From positions 868,001 through 932,000 of the forward strand of contig NZ_CP045920.1 of NCBI RefSeq assembly GCF_009660225.1: DNA of 64,000 nt. Direction: 5' to 3'. The position numbers and the translations under genes were made by a program. Positions 7,896 to 13,952 of the stretch are shown here, one piece after another. A model generated the notes under the pieces. It was not told the origin of the DNA and did not search any database. It saw only the letters and a program-made list of their open reading frames with translations. This DNA is from Pseudactinotalea sp. HY158. Lineage in GTDB: Bacteria; Actinomycetota; Actinomycetes; Actinomycetales; Beutenbergiaceae. Position 1 is the first letter of the stretch. Every line of letters begins with the position of its first letter.

Positions 7896-7922
7896 CGTTA
7901 TTGACGCTTCGCGTTATATGCT
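7886..7922. promoter_or_regulatory. HigBA promoter/operator
   Basis: Inverted repeat TAACG-TCTAG-CGTTA at 7886-7900 and a GCGTTAT direct repeat (7895-7901 and 7911-7917) sit just upstream of higB. TATGCT at 7917-7922 lies six bases before the higB GTG, suggesting a leaderless transcript. The left arm is built from the ychF-tail remnant. Confidence 0.5.
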
Positions 7923-7928
7923 GGTCTC

Positions 7929-8210
7929 GTGATCAGATCTTTCGCTGACCGCGACACGGAGCGCATCTGGCGTCGTGAGCCAGCGAAGCGACTTGATCCG
8001 CGAATTCACAAGACAGCGAACAGGAAGCTGCACCTGCGGGACGCTGCCACGGTGTTGGACGCGTTGCGCGTTCCGCCCGGCAACCGCCTTGAAGCGCTCA
8101 AGGGTGACCGGCTCGGACAGCACAGCATCCGCATCAACGATCAGTGGCGGATCTGCTTCCGGTGGACCGATGCTGGTGCTGAAGACGTCGAGGTCGTCGA
8201 CTACCACTGA
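7929..8210 (+). CDS. higB: HigB-type RelE-superfamily toxin
   Basis: A 93-residue toxin starting MIRSFADRDTERIWRRE with the HigB/PIN-unrelated RelE fold signature: ALRVPPGNRLEALKGDRLGQHSIRINDQWRICFRW. HigB toxins are ribosome-dependent mRNA interferases; the conserved NRLE and INDQWRICF segments are those of type II HigB with a downstream HigA. The GTG start follows a TATGCT hexamer by six bases. The toxin-first gene order and the adjacent XRE antitoxin support the pairing. Confidence 0.92.
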   Translation: MIRSFADRDTERIWRREPAKRLDPRIHKTANRKLHLRDAATVLDALRVPPGNRLEALKGDRLGQHSIRINDQWRICFRWTDAGAEDVEVVDYH

Positions 8211-8224
8211 GCTGAGGAGGGGCG

Positions 8225-8524
8225 ATGTCCGAGAAGCTCTACCCGCCGATCCACCCCGGGGAGGTCCTCATGGAGGACTTCATCGAGGGCTTCGGCATCA
8301 CGCAGAACAAGCTCGCGGTGGCGATCGGCGTGCCCCCGAGGCGCATCAACGAGATCGTGCACGGAAAGCGTGCGATCACTGCCGACACCGCCCTGCGCCT
8401 GGGCCGGTACTTCGCGATGGACCCGCAATTCTGGCTCAACCTGCAGACGCGGTACGAGCTTGAGGTCGCGCAGAGCCGCGTCGCTGATCAGGTTGCCGCG
8501 ATCGCGCCCCTGCGGACCGCGTGA
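8225..8524 (+). CDS. higA: HigA-type antitoxin (XRE family)
   Basis: A 99-residue HigA antitoxin: PPIHPGEVLMEDFIEGFGITQNKLAVAIGVPPRRINEIVHGKRAIT is the characteristic HigA/VapI HTH region (IHPGEVL...), followed by TALRLGRYFAMDPQFWLNLQ. HigA neutralises HigB and represses the operon. It begins 14 bases after higB with a GAGGAGG ribosome binding site. The length is normal and no defect is visible. Confidence 0.93.
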   Translation: MSEKLYPPIHPGEVLMEDFIEGFGITQNKLAVAIGVPPRRINEIVHGKRAITADTALRLGRYFAMDPQFWLNLQTRYELEVAQSRVADQVAAIAPLRTA

Positions 8525-8567
8525 CAGGCGGCACGAGCGTCGTTGAACAGAACGAGGCACGGGTTCG

Positions 8568-8843
8568 ATGAGCGACTTCGTGGTCGATGGGCAGAGCGCA
8601 CGTGCGACAACTGCTGAAGCGGCCGTCGACATCAACACGGCTTCGCCGTCGGATGCTCGTGGTCTGGCAAGCGTGATGGCTGCTCGCGGCGGTACGACCG
8701 AAGGTCATCTCGATCCCGCCCGACGCCTGATCGAGCAGCTGCCGGTCCTGCTGATCGCAAAGAGTAGTGGTGTCGCAGTCGGCTGGTGCGGCACCCAGAA
8801 GCACTCGAATATTCTTACCGCGTGGCGTCGATTCAGGCCTTGA
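8568..8843 (+). pseudogene. truncated GNAT-like fragment
   Basis: An open frame starting MSDFVVDGQSARATTAEA. Residues 25-80 look like a GNAT N-terminus (ASPSDARGLASVMAARGG...RLIEQLPVLLIAKSSGVAVGWCG), but the protein then runs into an unrelated tail where the next gene begins in another frame, and the acetyl-CoA-binding motif is absent. It is most simply a GNAT gene cut by recombination at about 8795. It could be expressed as a small hypothetical protein; I see no reason to expect activity. Confidence 0.4.
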
Positions 8844-9352
8844 GCGATTCGGACCGGCGGGTGCTCGCTCGGTGGGCGCTGTCATGTGCTGAGCGAGTGC
8901 TTCCGCAGTTCGATGCCGACGCTGCTGCGTACGCTGAGATCCGCGATGCGGTGGACCGTACCCGTGCCTACAGCGCCGGGGCGAGCAGCGCCGGCGAGGA
9001 GATCAAGAAGCGTTTGGTCGCTGTGAAGGCGGCCAAGGCGGCGACGACTCCGGCCGGTGCTGCCGCAGCGCGGGCGGTGGGTCAGGCGGCCGCGGTCGCG
9101 CACATGGGGGCCCACGCGCTGGGAGCTGCCGCCTACGCTGCCAAGGCCGTTTCGCTGGCTCACCCGGATCGACCGGAAGCCGTGCAAGAAGAAGTGCGAT
9201 GGCAGATCGCGGATCTCACAGATCGTGAGCGTGAAGCGCTGCATCGGCTCCCACCCCTCGGAGCTGACACATCTGGACCGCTCGGGCAAGGCCTTCTGTC
9301 GCGCGGCGTGCTCGGCTCAGTGATCCGACAAATCCAGGCGGCGATCGGCTAG
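8822..9352 (+). CDS. Imm-5-like putative immunity protein
   Basis: A 176-residue alpha-helical, alanine-rich protein: ALSDSDRRVLARWALSCAERVLPQFD, AYAEIRDAVDRTRAYSAG and AARAVGQAAAVAHMGAHALGAAAYAAKAV. These segments match the proteins annotated as putative immunity proteins with an Imm-5-like domain, whose function is not established. The GTG at 8822 follows TATTCT by six bases (leaderless); an in-frame ATG at 8786 would also overlap the GNAT fragment. No cognate polymorphic toxin is nearby, so any immunity role is speculative. Confidence 0.6.
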   Translation: MASIQALSDSDRRVLARWALSCAERVLPQFDADAAAYAEIRDAVDRTRAYSAGASSAGEEIKKRLVAVKAAKAATTPAGAAAARAVGQAAAVAHMGAHALGAAAYAAKAVSLAHPDRPEAVQEEVRWQIADLTDREREALHRLPPLGADTSGPLGQGLLSRGVLGSVIRQIQAAIG

Positions 9353-9390
9353 AGACCGCTCGCCGGGCCTCGGGCACCGGCTCTCCCGAG

Positions 9391-9400
9391 AATGTACATT
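9391..9400. promoter_or_regulatory. palindrome with TGTACA core, probable relict TA operator
   Basis: AATGTACATT is a perfect 10-bp palindrome. TGTACA is the core of characterised YefM-YoeB operators. Here it stands 20 bases before a RelE-like toxin fragment that has no antitoxin gene, suggesting the antitoxin was deleted. Confidence 0.35.
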
Positions 9401-9419
9401 TCGGGGTAGTCTCGGCACG

Positions 9420-9722
9420 GTTCGCATCGCTTCCACCGCGCGTCGCCAGATCCGCGAGCTCTCGCGTGACGGTCAGGAGCGGGTCATTGCCGTGCTCTCC
9501 CTGCTCGCGGACGAGCCTCGACCCCCGGCGTCGAAGAAGCTCACCGGCCGTGACGCCTGGCGCGTTCGCACGGGAAGCTGGCGACTCATCTACGAGATCC
9601 ACTATGACGAACTCCTCGCCATAGTCGTCGCGGCGGGGAACAGGATGCTCAACGGCCCAGAGGATCTCCTGGCAGTACGAGTCCACTTGGGCCGTCTCCT
9701 CGTAGACAGCGTCCCTCAGTAG
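9420..9722 (+). pseudogene. RelE-like toxin remnant without antitoxin
   Basis: The frame encodes VRIASTARRQIRELSRDGQE, then LLADEPRPPASKKLTGRDAWRVR and TGSWRLIYEIHYDELLAIVV, the hallmark segments of a RelE/ParE-type toxin (AxRRQIREL, KKLTG, WRVRxGxxRLIYEI). There is no start codon before the first conserved residues; the first in-frame GTG is at 9492, inside the domain. The C-terminal basic VGHR-type motif is replaced by unrelated sequence after AAGNR. With no antitoxin gene upstream it is read as a relic. Confidence 0.6.
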
Positions 9723-9779
9723 GTCGGCGCGCACAGGCCTCGCTGATCGTGGCCCGCGACGTGACTCGGCGACGATGGT

Positions 9780-9800
9780 TGGTACCGTAAGCGGGTACCA
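9780..9800. promoter_or_regulatory. YefM-YoeB operator (inverted repeat)
   Basis: TGGTACC-N7-GGTACCA, a perfect inverted repeat with two GTAC cores, 27 bp before the yefM start. The paired-core layout resembles YefM-YoeB operators, in which two sites are bound cooperatively. Confidence 0.6.
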
Positions 9801-9826
9801 CTCGTCCGAATGGGGAGGCTCTCGTT

Positions 9827-10087
9827 ATGTCTATCAGCGCAAGCGAGGCGCGCAAGACCCTGTTCCCTCTGATTGAGCGAGTGAATGCGGACCGTGATGC
9901 CGTCGAGATCGTCTCTCGTAAGGGCAATGCAGTTCTGATGCCGGCTGACGAGTACGCCGCGTGGCAGGAGACCGCCTACCTGTTCCGCTCGCCGGCCAAC
10001 ACCCGCCGCCTGCTCGATGCCTACGACCGTGCCCGCGGTGGAAGAGTCGAGGTCCACGACCTCGATCGCGCAGACGACGAAGCCTGA
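9827..10087 (+). CDS. yefM: YefM/Phd-family antitoxin
   Basis: An 86-residue Phd/YefM antitoxin: MSISASEARKTLFPLIERVN, then DAVEIVSRKGNAVLMPADEYAAWQETAYLFRSPANTRRLL. This is the standard YefM core, with N-terminal DNA-binding dimer and C-terminal helix that masks YoeB. The ATG at 9827 follows GGGGAGG. The stop codon abuts the yoeB GTG with no gap. Autoregulation through the paired GGTACC inverted repeat upstream is likely. Confidence 0.92.
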   Translation: MSISASEARKTLFPLIERVNADRDAVEIVSRKGNAVLMPADEYAAWQETAYLFRSPANTRRLLDAYDRARGGRVEVHDLDRADDEA

Positions 10088-10342
10088 GTGCGTCTGGTCT
10101 GGGACGAGTCGGCCTGGGAGGACTACAAACACGGGCAGACCGCCGACCGGAAGATCCTGAAGCGCATCAACACGCTGATCGACGCCTGCCTGCGCGAACC
10201 GTCCTCCGGGATCGGCAAGGCCGAACAGCTGAAGTACGGAGCGCAGGGCTCGTGGTCGCGGCGCATCACCGATGAGTACCGACTGGTCTACCTCGTGGAC
10301 GACGAGGACCCCGTGATTCTTCAGGCACGCTACCACTGCTGA
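10088..10342 (+). CDS. yoeB: YoeB-family mRNA interferase toxin
   Basis: An 84-residue YoeB (Txe) toxin starting MRLVWDESAWEDYKHGQTAD. GIGKAEQLKYG contains the catalytic glutamate position, SRRITDEYRLVYLV the conserved arginines, and the C-terminus ARYHC corresponds to the usual RYHY, so the catalytic histidine is kept while the last tyrosine is Cys. YoeB cleaves mRNA on the ribosome and is inhibited by YefM. The GTG start immediately follows the yefM stop. It ends 13 bases before the fourth ychF-tail remnant. Confidence 0.92.
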   Translation: MRLVWDESAWEDYKHGQTADRKILKRINTLIDACLREPSSGIGKAEQLKYGAQGSWSRRITDEYRLVYLVDDEDPVILQARYHC

Positions 10343-10355
10343 GTCACATGGCCGT

Positions 10356-10394
10356 ATGTGTGGGCACGTGGTGGAGTGTCGGTTCAACGTGTAG
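10356..10394 (+). repeat. ychF 3'-end remnant (tail 4)
   Basis: Reads M-C-G-H-V-V-E-C-R-F-N-V-stop. It shares the M-C-G lead-in with tail 2 and the V-V-E-x-R-F-N-V end with ychF, but carries two amino-acid changes (D to H, F to C), as expected of decaying non-coding sequence. It closes the HigBA/YefM-YoeB block; the MNT-HEPN module starts 45 bases later. Confidence 0.72.
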
Positions 10395-10438
10395 GGCGCT
10401 CATGTCGAACGGGCACTGTGGCCGGTATCCTTAAGGGC

Positions 10439-10768
10439 ATGCCTGGGAGCACCGCGACGCCCGAGACGCTCGCCCTTCGCGAGCTCATCGACGCGCGTCG
10501 CGACGAGTTCCAGGTGCTCCTTGACCGATACGGCGCGACCAGCCCGAAGCTGTTCGGATCCGTCGCCCGCGGCACTGCGCACCCGGGGTCCGACATCGAC
10601 ATCCTCGTCGAGATGGATCCTGTGGACGGGAACCTGCTCATGCGGGCCTCCGGGCTGATGGAGGAGACGCGAGCACTGTTCGGTCGCGACGACATCGACG
10701 TGTTCCCGCTCCAGCTGCTCAGGCAGCCGATCTCGGACTCGGCGCTCGCCGAGGCAGTTGCCCTGTGA
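10439..10768 (+). CDS. mntA: MNT-type nucleotidyltransferase antitoxin (MntA)
   Basis: A 109-residue minimal nucleotidyltransferase. LFGSVARGTAHPGSDIDILVE is the diagnostic GSxxRG...SDxD active site, with both metal-binding Asp residues. MntA antitoxins transfer AMP onto a tyrosine of the partner HEPN toxin. The ATG at 10439 lies eight bases after TATCCT, suggesting a leaderless message; the frame extends upstream to 10358 but without a ribosome binding site. It overlaps the HEPN gene by four bases (GTGA). Confidence 0.9.
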   Translation: MPGSTATPETLALRELIDARRDEFQVLLDRYGATSPKLFGSVARGTAHPGSDIDILVEMDPVDGNLLMRASGLMEETRALFGRDDIDVFPLQLLRQPISDSALAEAVAL

Positions 10769-11100
10769 GCCGCGACCATGCTCAGCGCATCACCGACGTT
10801 CTCGAGGCAGTCGAGCGATGCCGGCGGTACGTCAGTGCTCTCGGCGGCGATGCAGACGTTGTGGAGATGGCGGAGGACGCGATCGAGCGCAACCTGCAGA
10901 TTATCGGCGAAGCTGTGAACCATCTTCCCGAGGACATCACCAATGCGCACCCGGAGATCGCCTGGCCGCAGATCCGGGGCTTCCGCAACATCCTCGTCCA
11001 CCAGTACTTCGGAGTAGACGCGGACGTCGTCCGCGATGTCGTGGAGATCCACCTCCCGCCGCGCGCCGAGGCGCTGCGAAAGCATGTCGCCGGCAACTGA
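10765..11100 (+). CDS. hepT: HEPN-domain RNase toxin (HepT)
   Basis: A 111-residue all-alpha HEPN protein (DUF86-type). FRNILVHQYF contains the RNase motif Rx4HxY (R-N-I-L-V-H-Q-Y), both catalytic residues and the tyrosine that partner MNT enzymes AMPylate in characterised HepT-MntA systems. AEDAIERNLQIIGEAVNHLP is the conserved dimer-interface helix. The GTG start overlaps mntA. The pair looks complete and active. Confidence 0.92.
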   Translation: MSRDHAQRITDVLEAVERCRRYVSALGGDADVVEMAEDAIERNLQIIGEAVNHLPEDITNAHPEIAWPQIRGFRNILVHQYFGVDADVVRDVVEIHLPPRAEALRKHVAGN

Positions 11101-11274
11101 TCTCGGCCCGGCCCGGGCCGGCAGTGCAGCGCCTGGGGTGTGAGGGCCCTTCACAAACGAGGGATGCTCCTGTATCGCGCACGTGTCGGTCTGCTTCTGT
11201 CTGCGCCCCGTGCCTTCGGATGATGTCGGACAGGCCAGTGAAACCAACGATGTCGGTGCTTGGCGACGCGCTGC

Positions 11275-11293
11275 GTCTTACAGGATGTAAGAC
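11275..11293. promoter_or_regulatory. operator-like inverted repeat before orphan antitoxin
   Basis: GTCTTACA-GGA-TGTAAGAC is a perfect inverted repeat with 8-bp arms, ending ten bases before the ATG at 11303. It looks like the intact operator of a TA locus whose coding part has been rearranged. Confidence 0.6.
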
Positions 11294-11302
11294 AATTGAG
11301 TC

Positions 11303-11536
11303 ATGACTGCGACGATCACCTTCCGCCCGAGGATCGAGATCGGTGGCATCCGGACTCGCGTACTCGCCGAGCAGGGGAGTGCCGTCGACCCGAGTCGGCT
11401 CGGCGACACGGCCGTGGCGCGGGTCGATGCGGAGGCGTCGGCGTTGGGTCTGTCTCGCAACGAGTTCTTGCGTCGGAAGCTCGAGGGTGACGGCCCGCGG
11501 CCGACATCGCGCTGCGTCGACCCCTGGACCGCATGA
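11303..11536 (+). pseudogene. orphan chimeric VapB-like antitoxin
   Basis: A 77-residue frame. Residues 1-9 (MTATITFRP) look like the start of one antitoxin type. From about residue 40 it carries [26 protein letters not shown], nearly the same core as the VapB at 4723. The middle is unrelated and the acidic toxin-binding tail is replaced by a short unrelated end. No toxin follows. It is probably a recombination product between two antitoxin genes that kept an operator. It could still bind DNA. Confidence 0.5.
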
Positions 11537-11815
11537 CGGCTCTCGTGGAGCTGGCGGCCTGATGTTCCCTCGCGGGATGCTTGCTGCCCGTGGGAGGCGA
11601 GGTGGTCGAGCACGCTGCCGCCGGGACGTCCTTCCGCGACTCGAGCCACCACGCCTGCGGCCTGCGCGTCACGCGCACTCTGAAACTGCAAGTCCCGGGT
11701 GCGTCGTCGGCGAATATGGACTGCTGAGCCGCGTGCCTCGACCGGCGCGGGGGCTCCGACGCCCGGCGGCCACCGCTGCTAGCCTGGCCGGTCCCCACCG
11801 ACCGAGGAGCACATC

Positions 11816-12184
11816 GTGGAATTGAGCATGGCCAAGGGCGAGCGGTTCATCGCGGACACGCAGTCCCCGCAGGGCGCCGCGGCCTGGAAACGGCAGCTCG
11901 ACGAGTTCGCGCCGGGCGCCTCGGACTGGGTGGTCGGCGCGGTCTTCGGCGGCACCTATCAGCGAGAGGGCCTCGAGCTGCGCGACCGGCAGATCCTCAA
12001 CATGGCGGCCCTCGCGGCCATGGGCGGCACCGAGCCGCAGCTGACCGGCCACATCCGCACCGCGGTCGACGTCGCCGGCATGAGCAGGGAGGAGGTCGCC
12101 GAATGCTTCGTGCACCTCATGCCCTATATCGGCGTGCCGAAGGTGCTCGCCGCCATGCGCTGCATGTCGGCCGCGTTCGAGTAG
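11816..12184 (+). CDS. carboxymuconolactone decarboxylase family protein
   Basis: A 122-residue CMD/AhpD-fold protein: FAPGASDWVVGAVFGGTYQREGLELRDRQILNMAALAAMGGTEPQLTGHIRTAVDVAGMSREEVAECFVHLMPYIGVPKVLAAM. This is the gamma-carboxymuconolactone-decarboxylase-like layout with the conserved His of TGHIRTA. The CxxC of AhpD-type peroxidases is absent, so a peroxidase role is unlikely. The GTG at 11816 is preceded by GAGGAG; ATG 11828 is an alternative. Exact substrate unknown. It stands alone after the TA island. Confidence 0.82.
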   Translation: MELSMAKGERFIADTQSPQGAAAWKRQLDEFAPGASDWVVGAVFGGTYQREGLELRDRQILNMAALAAMGGTEPQLTGHIRTAVDVAGMSREEVAECFVHLMPYIGVPKVLAAMRCMSAAFE

Positions 12185-12250
12185 AGGCCTACGGACGGCG
12201 CCCGGTCGCCGTCCGCACCCGCCGGCGGTCGATCCATTCTCGCCGTCACT

Positions 12251-12286
12251 GGTCAGCGTCTGCTGTATAGTCACCGCGTGCTGACC
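12251..12286. promoter_or_regulatory. cmtR promoter with inverted repeat
   Basis: TATAGT (12266-12271) lies six bases before the GTG start, so the message is probably leaderless. GGTCAGC (12251-12257) and GCTGACC (12280-12286) form a perfect inverted repeat embracing the -10 box, a plausible autoregulatory site. Confidence 0.5.
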
Positions 12287-12637
12287 ATTGCTTCGCGTCT
12301 CGACGTCATGAACCGGCTCGGTCGGGCCATGGCCGATCCGACGCGCTCCCGCATCCTCATGACCCTGCTCGACGGCCCGAGCTTCCCCGCGGTGCTGTCG
12401 CGGACGCTGGAGCTGACCCGCTCGAACGTGTCGAACCACCTGAGCTGCCTGCGTGACTGCGGGATCGTGGTCGCCGAGCCCCAGGGCAGGCAGACCCGCT
12501 ACGAGATCGCCGACCCGCACCTCGCCGCGGCCCTTGACGCCCTGGTCGACGTGACCCTCGCCGTGGACGACAGCGCCCCCTGCATCGACCCCGCCTGCTC
12601 CGTCCCGGGCTGCTGCGACGCCGAGGTCGCCCGGTGA
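12278..12637 (+). CDS. cmtR: CmtR-like ArsR-family Cd/Pb sensor
   Basis: A 119-residue ArsR/SmtB repressor very like mycobacterial CmtR: LGRAMADPTRSRILMTLLDG, then LELTRSNVSNHLSCLRDCGIVVAEPQGRQTRYEIADPHLA. The two cysteines of SCLRDCG and the C-terminal cysteine of APCIDPAC sit where CmtR binds Cd(II)/Pb(II) (Cys57, Cys61, Cys102). The C-terminus adds a CSVPGCC cluster, giving extra thiols. It overlaps the downstream cation transporter gene by four bases, so it probably derepresses that gene on metal binding. Leaderless GTG start. Confidence 0.88.
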   Translation: MLTIASRLDVMNRLGRAMADPTRSRILMTLLDGPSFPAVLSRTLELTRSNVSNHLSCLRDCGIVVAEPQGRQTRYEIADPHLAAALDALVDVTLAVDDSAPCIDPACSVPGCCDAEVAR

Positions 12638-13380
12638 CCGCGCTCCTCACGCCGGCGCGCACGAACGTGCTTCGGCGCCGGATCAGGATCGTCGTAGCCG
12701 TGACGATCACCTGGAACGTCGTCGAGGCGATCGTCGCCCTCCTCGCCGGTGCCGCCGCGTCGTCTGCGGCACTCATCGGCTTCGGCCTGGACTCCATCGT
12801 CGAGGTGCTCTCCGCCGCCGCGGTGGCGTGGCAGTTCGCAATACCCGATCACGAGCGGCGGGAGAAGGTCGCGCTCCGGGTCATCGCGGTGTCGTTCTTC
12901 GCCCTCGCCGCCTACGTCTCGGTCGACGCCGTGCTGTCGCTGACCGGCCTGCGCGAACCGGGGCACTCGCCGGTGGGCATCGCCGTCGCCGGGCTGAGCC
13001 TGATCGTCATGCCGTTCCTCAGCTGGTTCGAACGCCGTACGGGGCGCGAGCTCGGCTCGGCATCCGCCGTCGCCGACTCGAAACAGACACTCATCTGCAG
13101 CTATCTCTCGGCTGCGCTGCTCGTCGGACTGGTGCTCAACGGCCTGCTCGGCTGGGCCTGGGCGGACTCTGCGGCCGCGCTGGTGATCGCCGTGTTCGCT
13201 GTGCGTGAGGGCGTCGAGGCGTGGAAGGGCGATGCCTGCTGCGCCGCACCGGTCGTCGAGCTCACCGGGGAGCGCGGACTCGCCGGGCACGGTCGGCCCG
13301 GCCTGTCCGATGGGGGCCCGTGCGTGGGGGCTTCAGCGTCCGAGGCCGCGCCGCACCGCGTCGAGGGTCGTCTCCGGTGA
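12634..13380 (+). CDS. cation diffusion facilitator-type metal transporter
   Basis: A 248-residue membrane protein with about five to six hydrophobic helices (for example ITWNVVEAIVALLAGAAASSAALIGF and GIAVAGLSLIVMPFLSWF). The CDF fold signature GFGLDSIVEVLSAAAVAWQF and the later ADSKQTLICSYLSAALLVGL helix with the conserved D/S/Q positions identify a cation transporter family member. It is translationally coupled to the CmtR-like sensor, so efflux of Cd, Pb or Zn is likely. The usual family end is near GDACC; about 45 further residues run over a decayed minus-strand gene and may be a neutral extension. Confidence 0.82.
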   Translation: MTALLTPARTNVLRRRIRIVVAVTITWNVVEAIVALLAGAAASSAALIGFGLDSIVEVLSAAAVAWQFAIPDHERREKVALRVIAVSFFALAAYVSVDAVLSLTGLREPGHSPVGIAVAGLSLIVMPFLSWFERRTGRELGSASAVADSKQTLICSYLSAALLVGLVLNGLLGWAWADSAAALVIAVFAVREGVEAWKGDACCAAPVVELTGERGLAGHGRPGLSDGGPCVGASASEAAPHRVEGRLR

Positions 13381-13556
13381 ATCGTTGAAGCAGAGGTGCG
13401 CCCCCGGCTGGACGGCCACGACGGTGTTGACGACCCGCTCGAAGATCGGGCTGTAGCGATGCGAGCCCGAAGCGTATTCGCATCCTGACCCGGCCAGGGC
13501 GTGAAGTCGATGACCGACGGATCCATCCCGATCTGGAGGACGCGTGGCCGGTACAT
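13333..13556 (-). pseudogene. frameshifted small gene of unknown function
   Basis: On the minus strand an ATG at 13556 opens MYRPRVLQIGMDPSVIDF followed by TPWPGQD. After about residue 25 the coding pattern jumps to another frame, which reads EYASGSHRYSPIFERVVNTV, then VAVQPGAHLCFNDSPETTLDAVRRGLGR and a stop at 13333. Both halves look protein-like and join at about 13480, so an internal deletion has broken the gene. I do not recognise the family. Confidence 0.4.
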
Positions 13557-13761
13557 GGGGCCAGGCTACGCGCCGTCGGTGAGGATGGAGAAAGTCCGGC
13601 CGGTCGACATGATCGTGTCGCGGACGGCGCCCGCCATGGTGGGGATGCGGCCGCCCGCGAACCGGACTCGACCCCAGCGTGTGCGAGTGCCTACGTCACA
13701 TGAGTGGCGGACCCTGCTCGACCGTGCTCTGGTCGCAGAGTCCGCGGCTCCGCTACTTGTC

Positions 13762-13787
13762 TGAGGACTTGTGTAGACTCGTCCTCA
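13762..13787 (+). promoter_or_regulatory. promoter/operator of leader-MFS unit
   Basis: TGAGGAC-N12-GTCCTCA (13762-13787) is a perfect inverted repeat embracing a TAGACT -10 box (13774-13779). The -10 lies seven bases before the ATG of a short leader, so transcription probably starts at that ATG. A repressor bound here would block the -10. Confidence 0.5.
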
Positions 13788-13828
13788 TGACCGAGTGGCT
13801 CATCCTTCGTCGCCGCGTCAGGACGTGA
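13787..13828 (+). CDS. 13-residue leader peptide upstream of MFS exporter
   Basis: A short ORF MTEWLILRRRVRT begins with ATG seven bases after the -10 box (leaderless) and stops with TGA, 124 bases before the MFS start. It is Arg-rich near its end. Its position on the exporter's mRNA, before a strong stem-loop at 13890-13926, is that of a regulatory leader peptide. Whether it is translated is inferred. Confidence 0.4.
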   Translation: MTEWLILRRRVRT

Positions 13829-13889
13829 CCCGACCGGCCATCCTGTGCGCGGAGTGATTCCACGTGTCGGCACCCAGCTCATCGCAGCC

Positions 13890-13926
13890 TCACGCCCGTC
13901 CGTGTGTCGACGGTCTACGGGCGTGA
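13890..13926 (+). promoter_or_regulatory. stem-loop in MFS 5' leader
   Basis: TCACGCCCGT (13890-13899) pairs perfectly with ACGGGCGTGA (13917-13926), with an inner CCGT/ACGG helix. It lies 26 bases before the MFS start codon without a following T-tract, so it may be an attenuator or a fold that masks translation, governed by the upstream leader. Confidence 0.5.
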
Positions 13927-13952
13927 TCACGCGATCGGACCGAAAGAAGCAC

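Noticed and set aside
3115-11536. TA island as a prophage or ICE
   Set aside because: No integrase, relaxase, capsid or conjugation genes; only small cargo genes and ychF-tail remnants.
11537-11575. Possible fifth ychF tail after the MNT-HEPN block
   Set aside because: GTG GAG followed by Leu-Ala-Ala-stop shares only the first two codons with the ychF end and lacks FRFNV.
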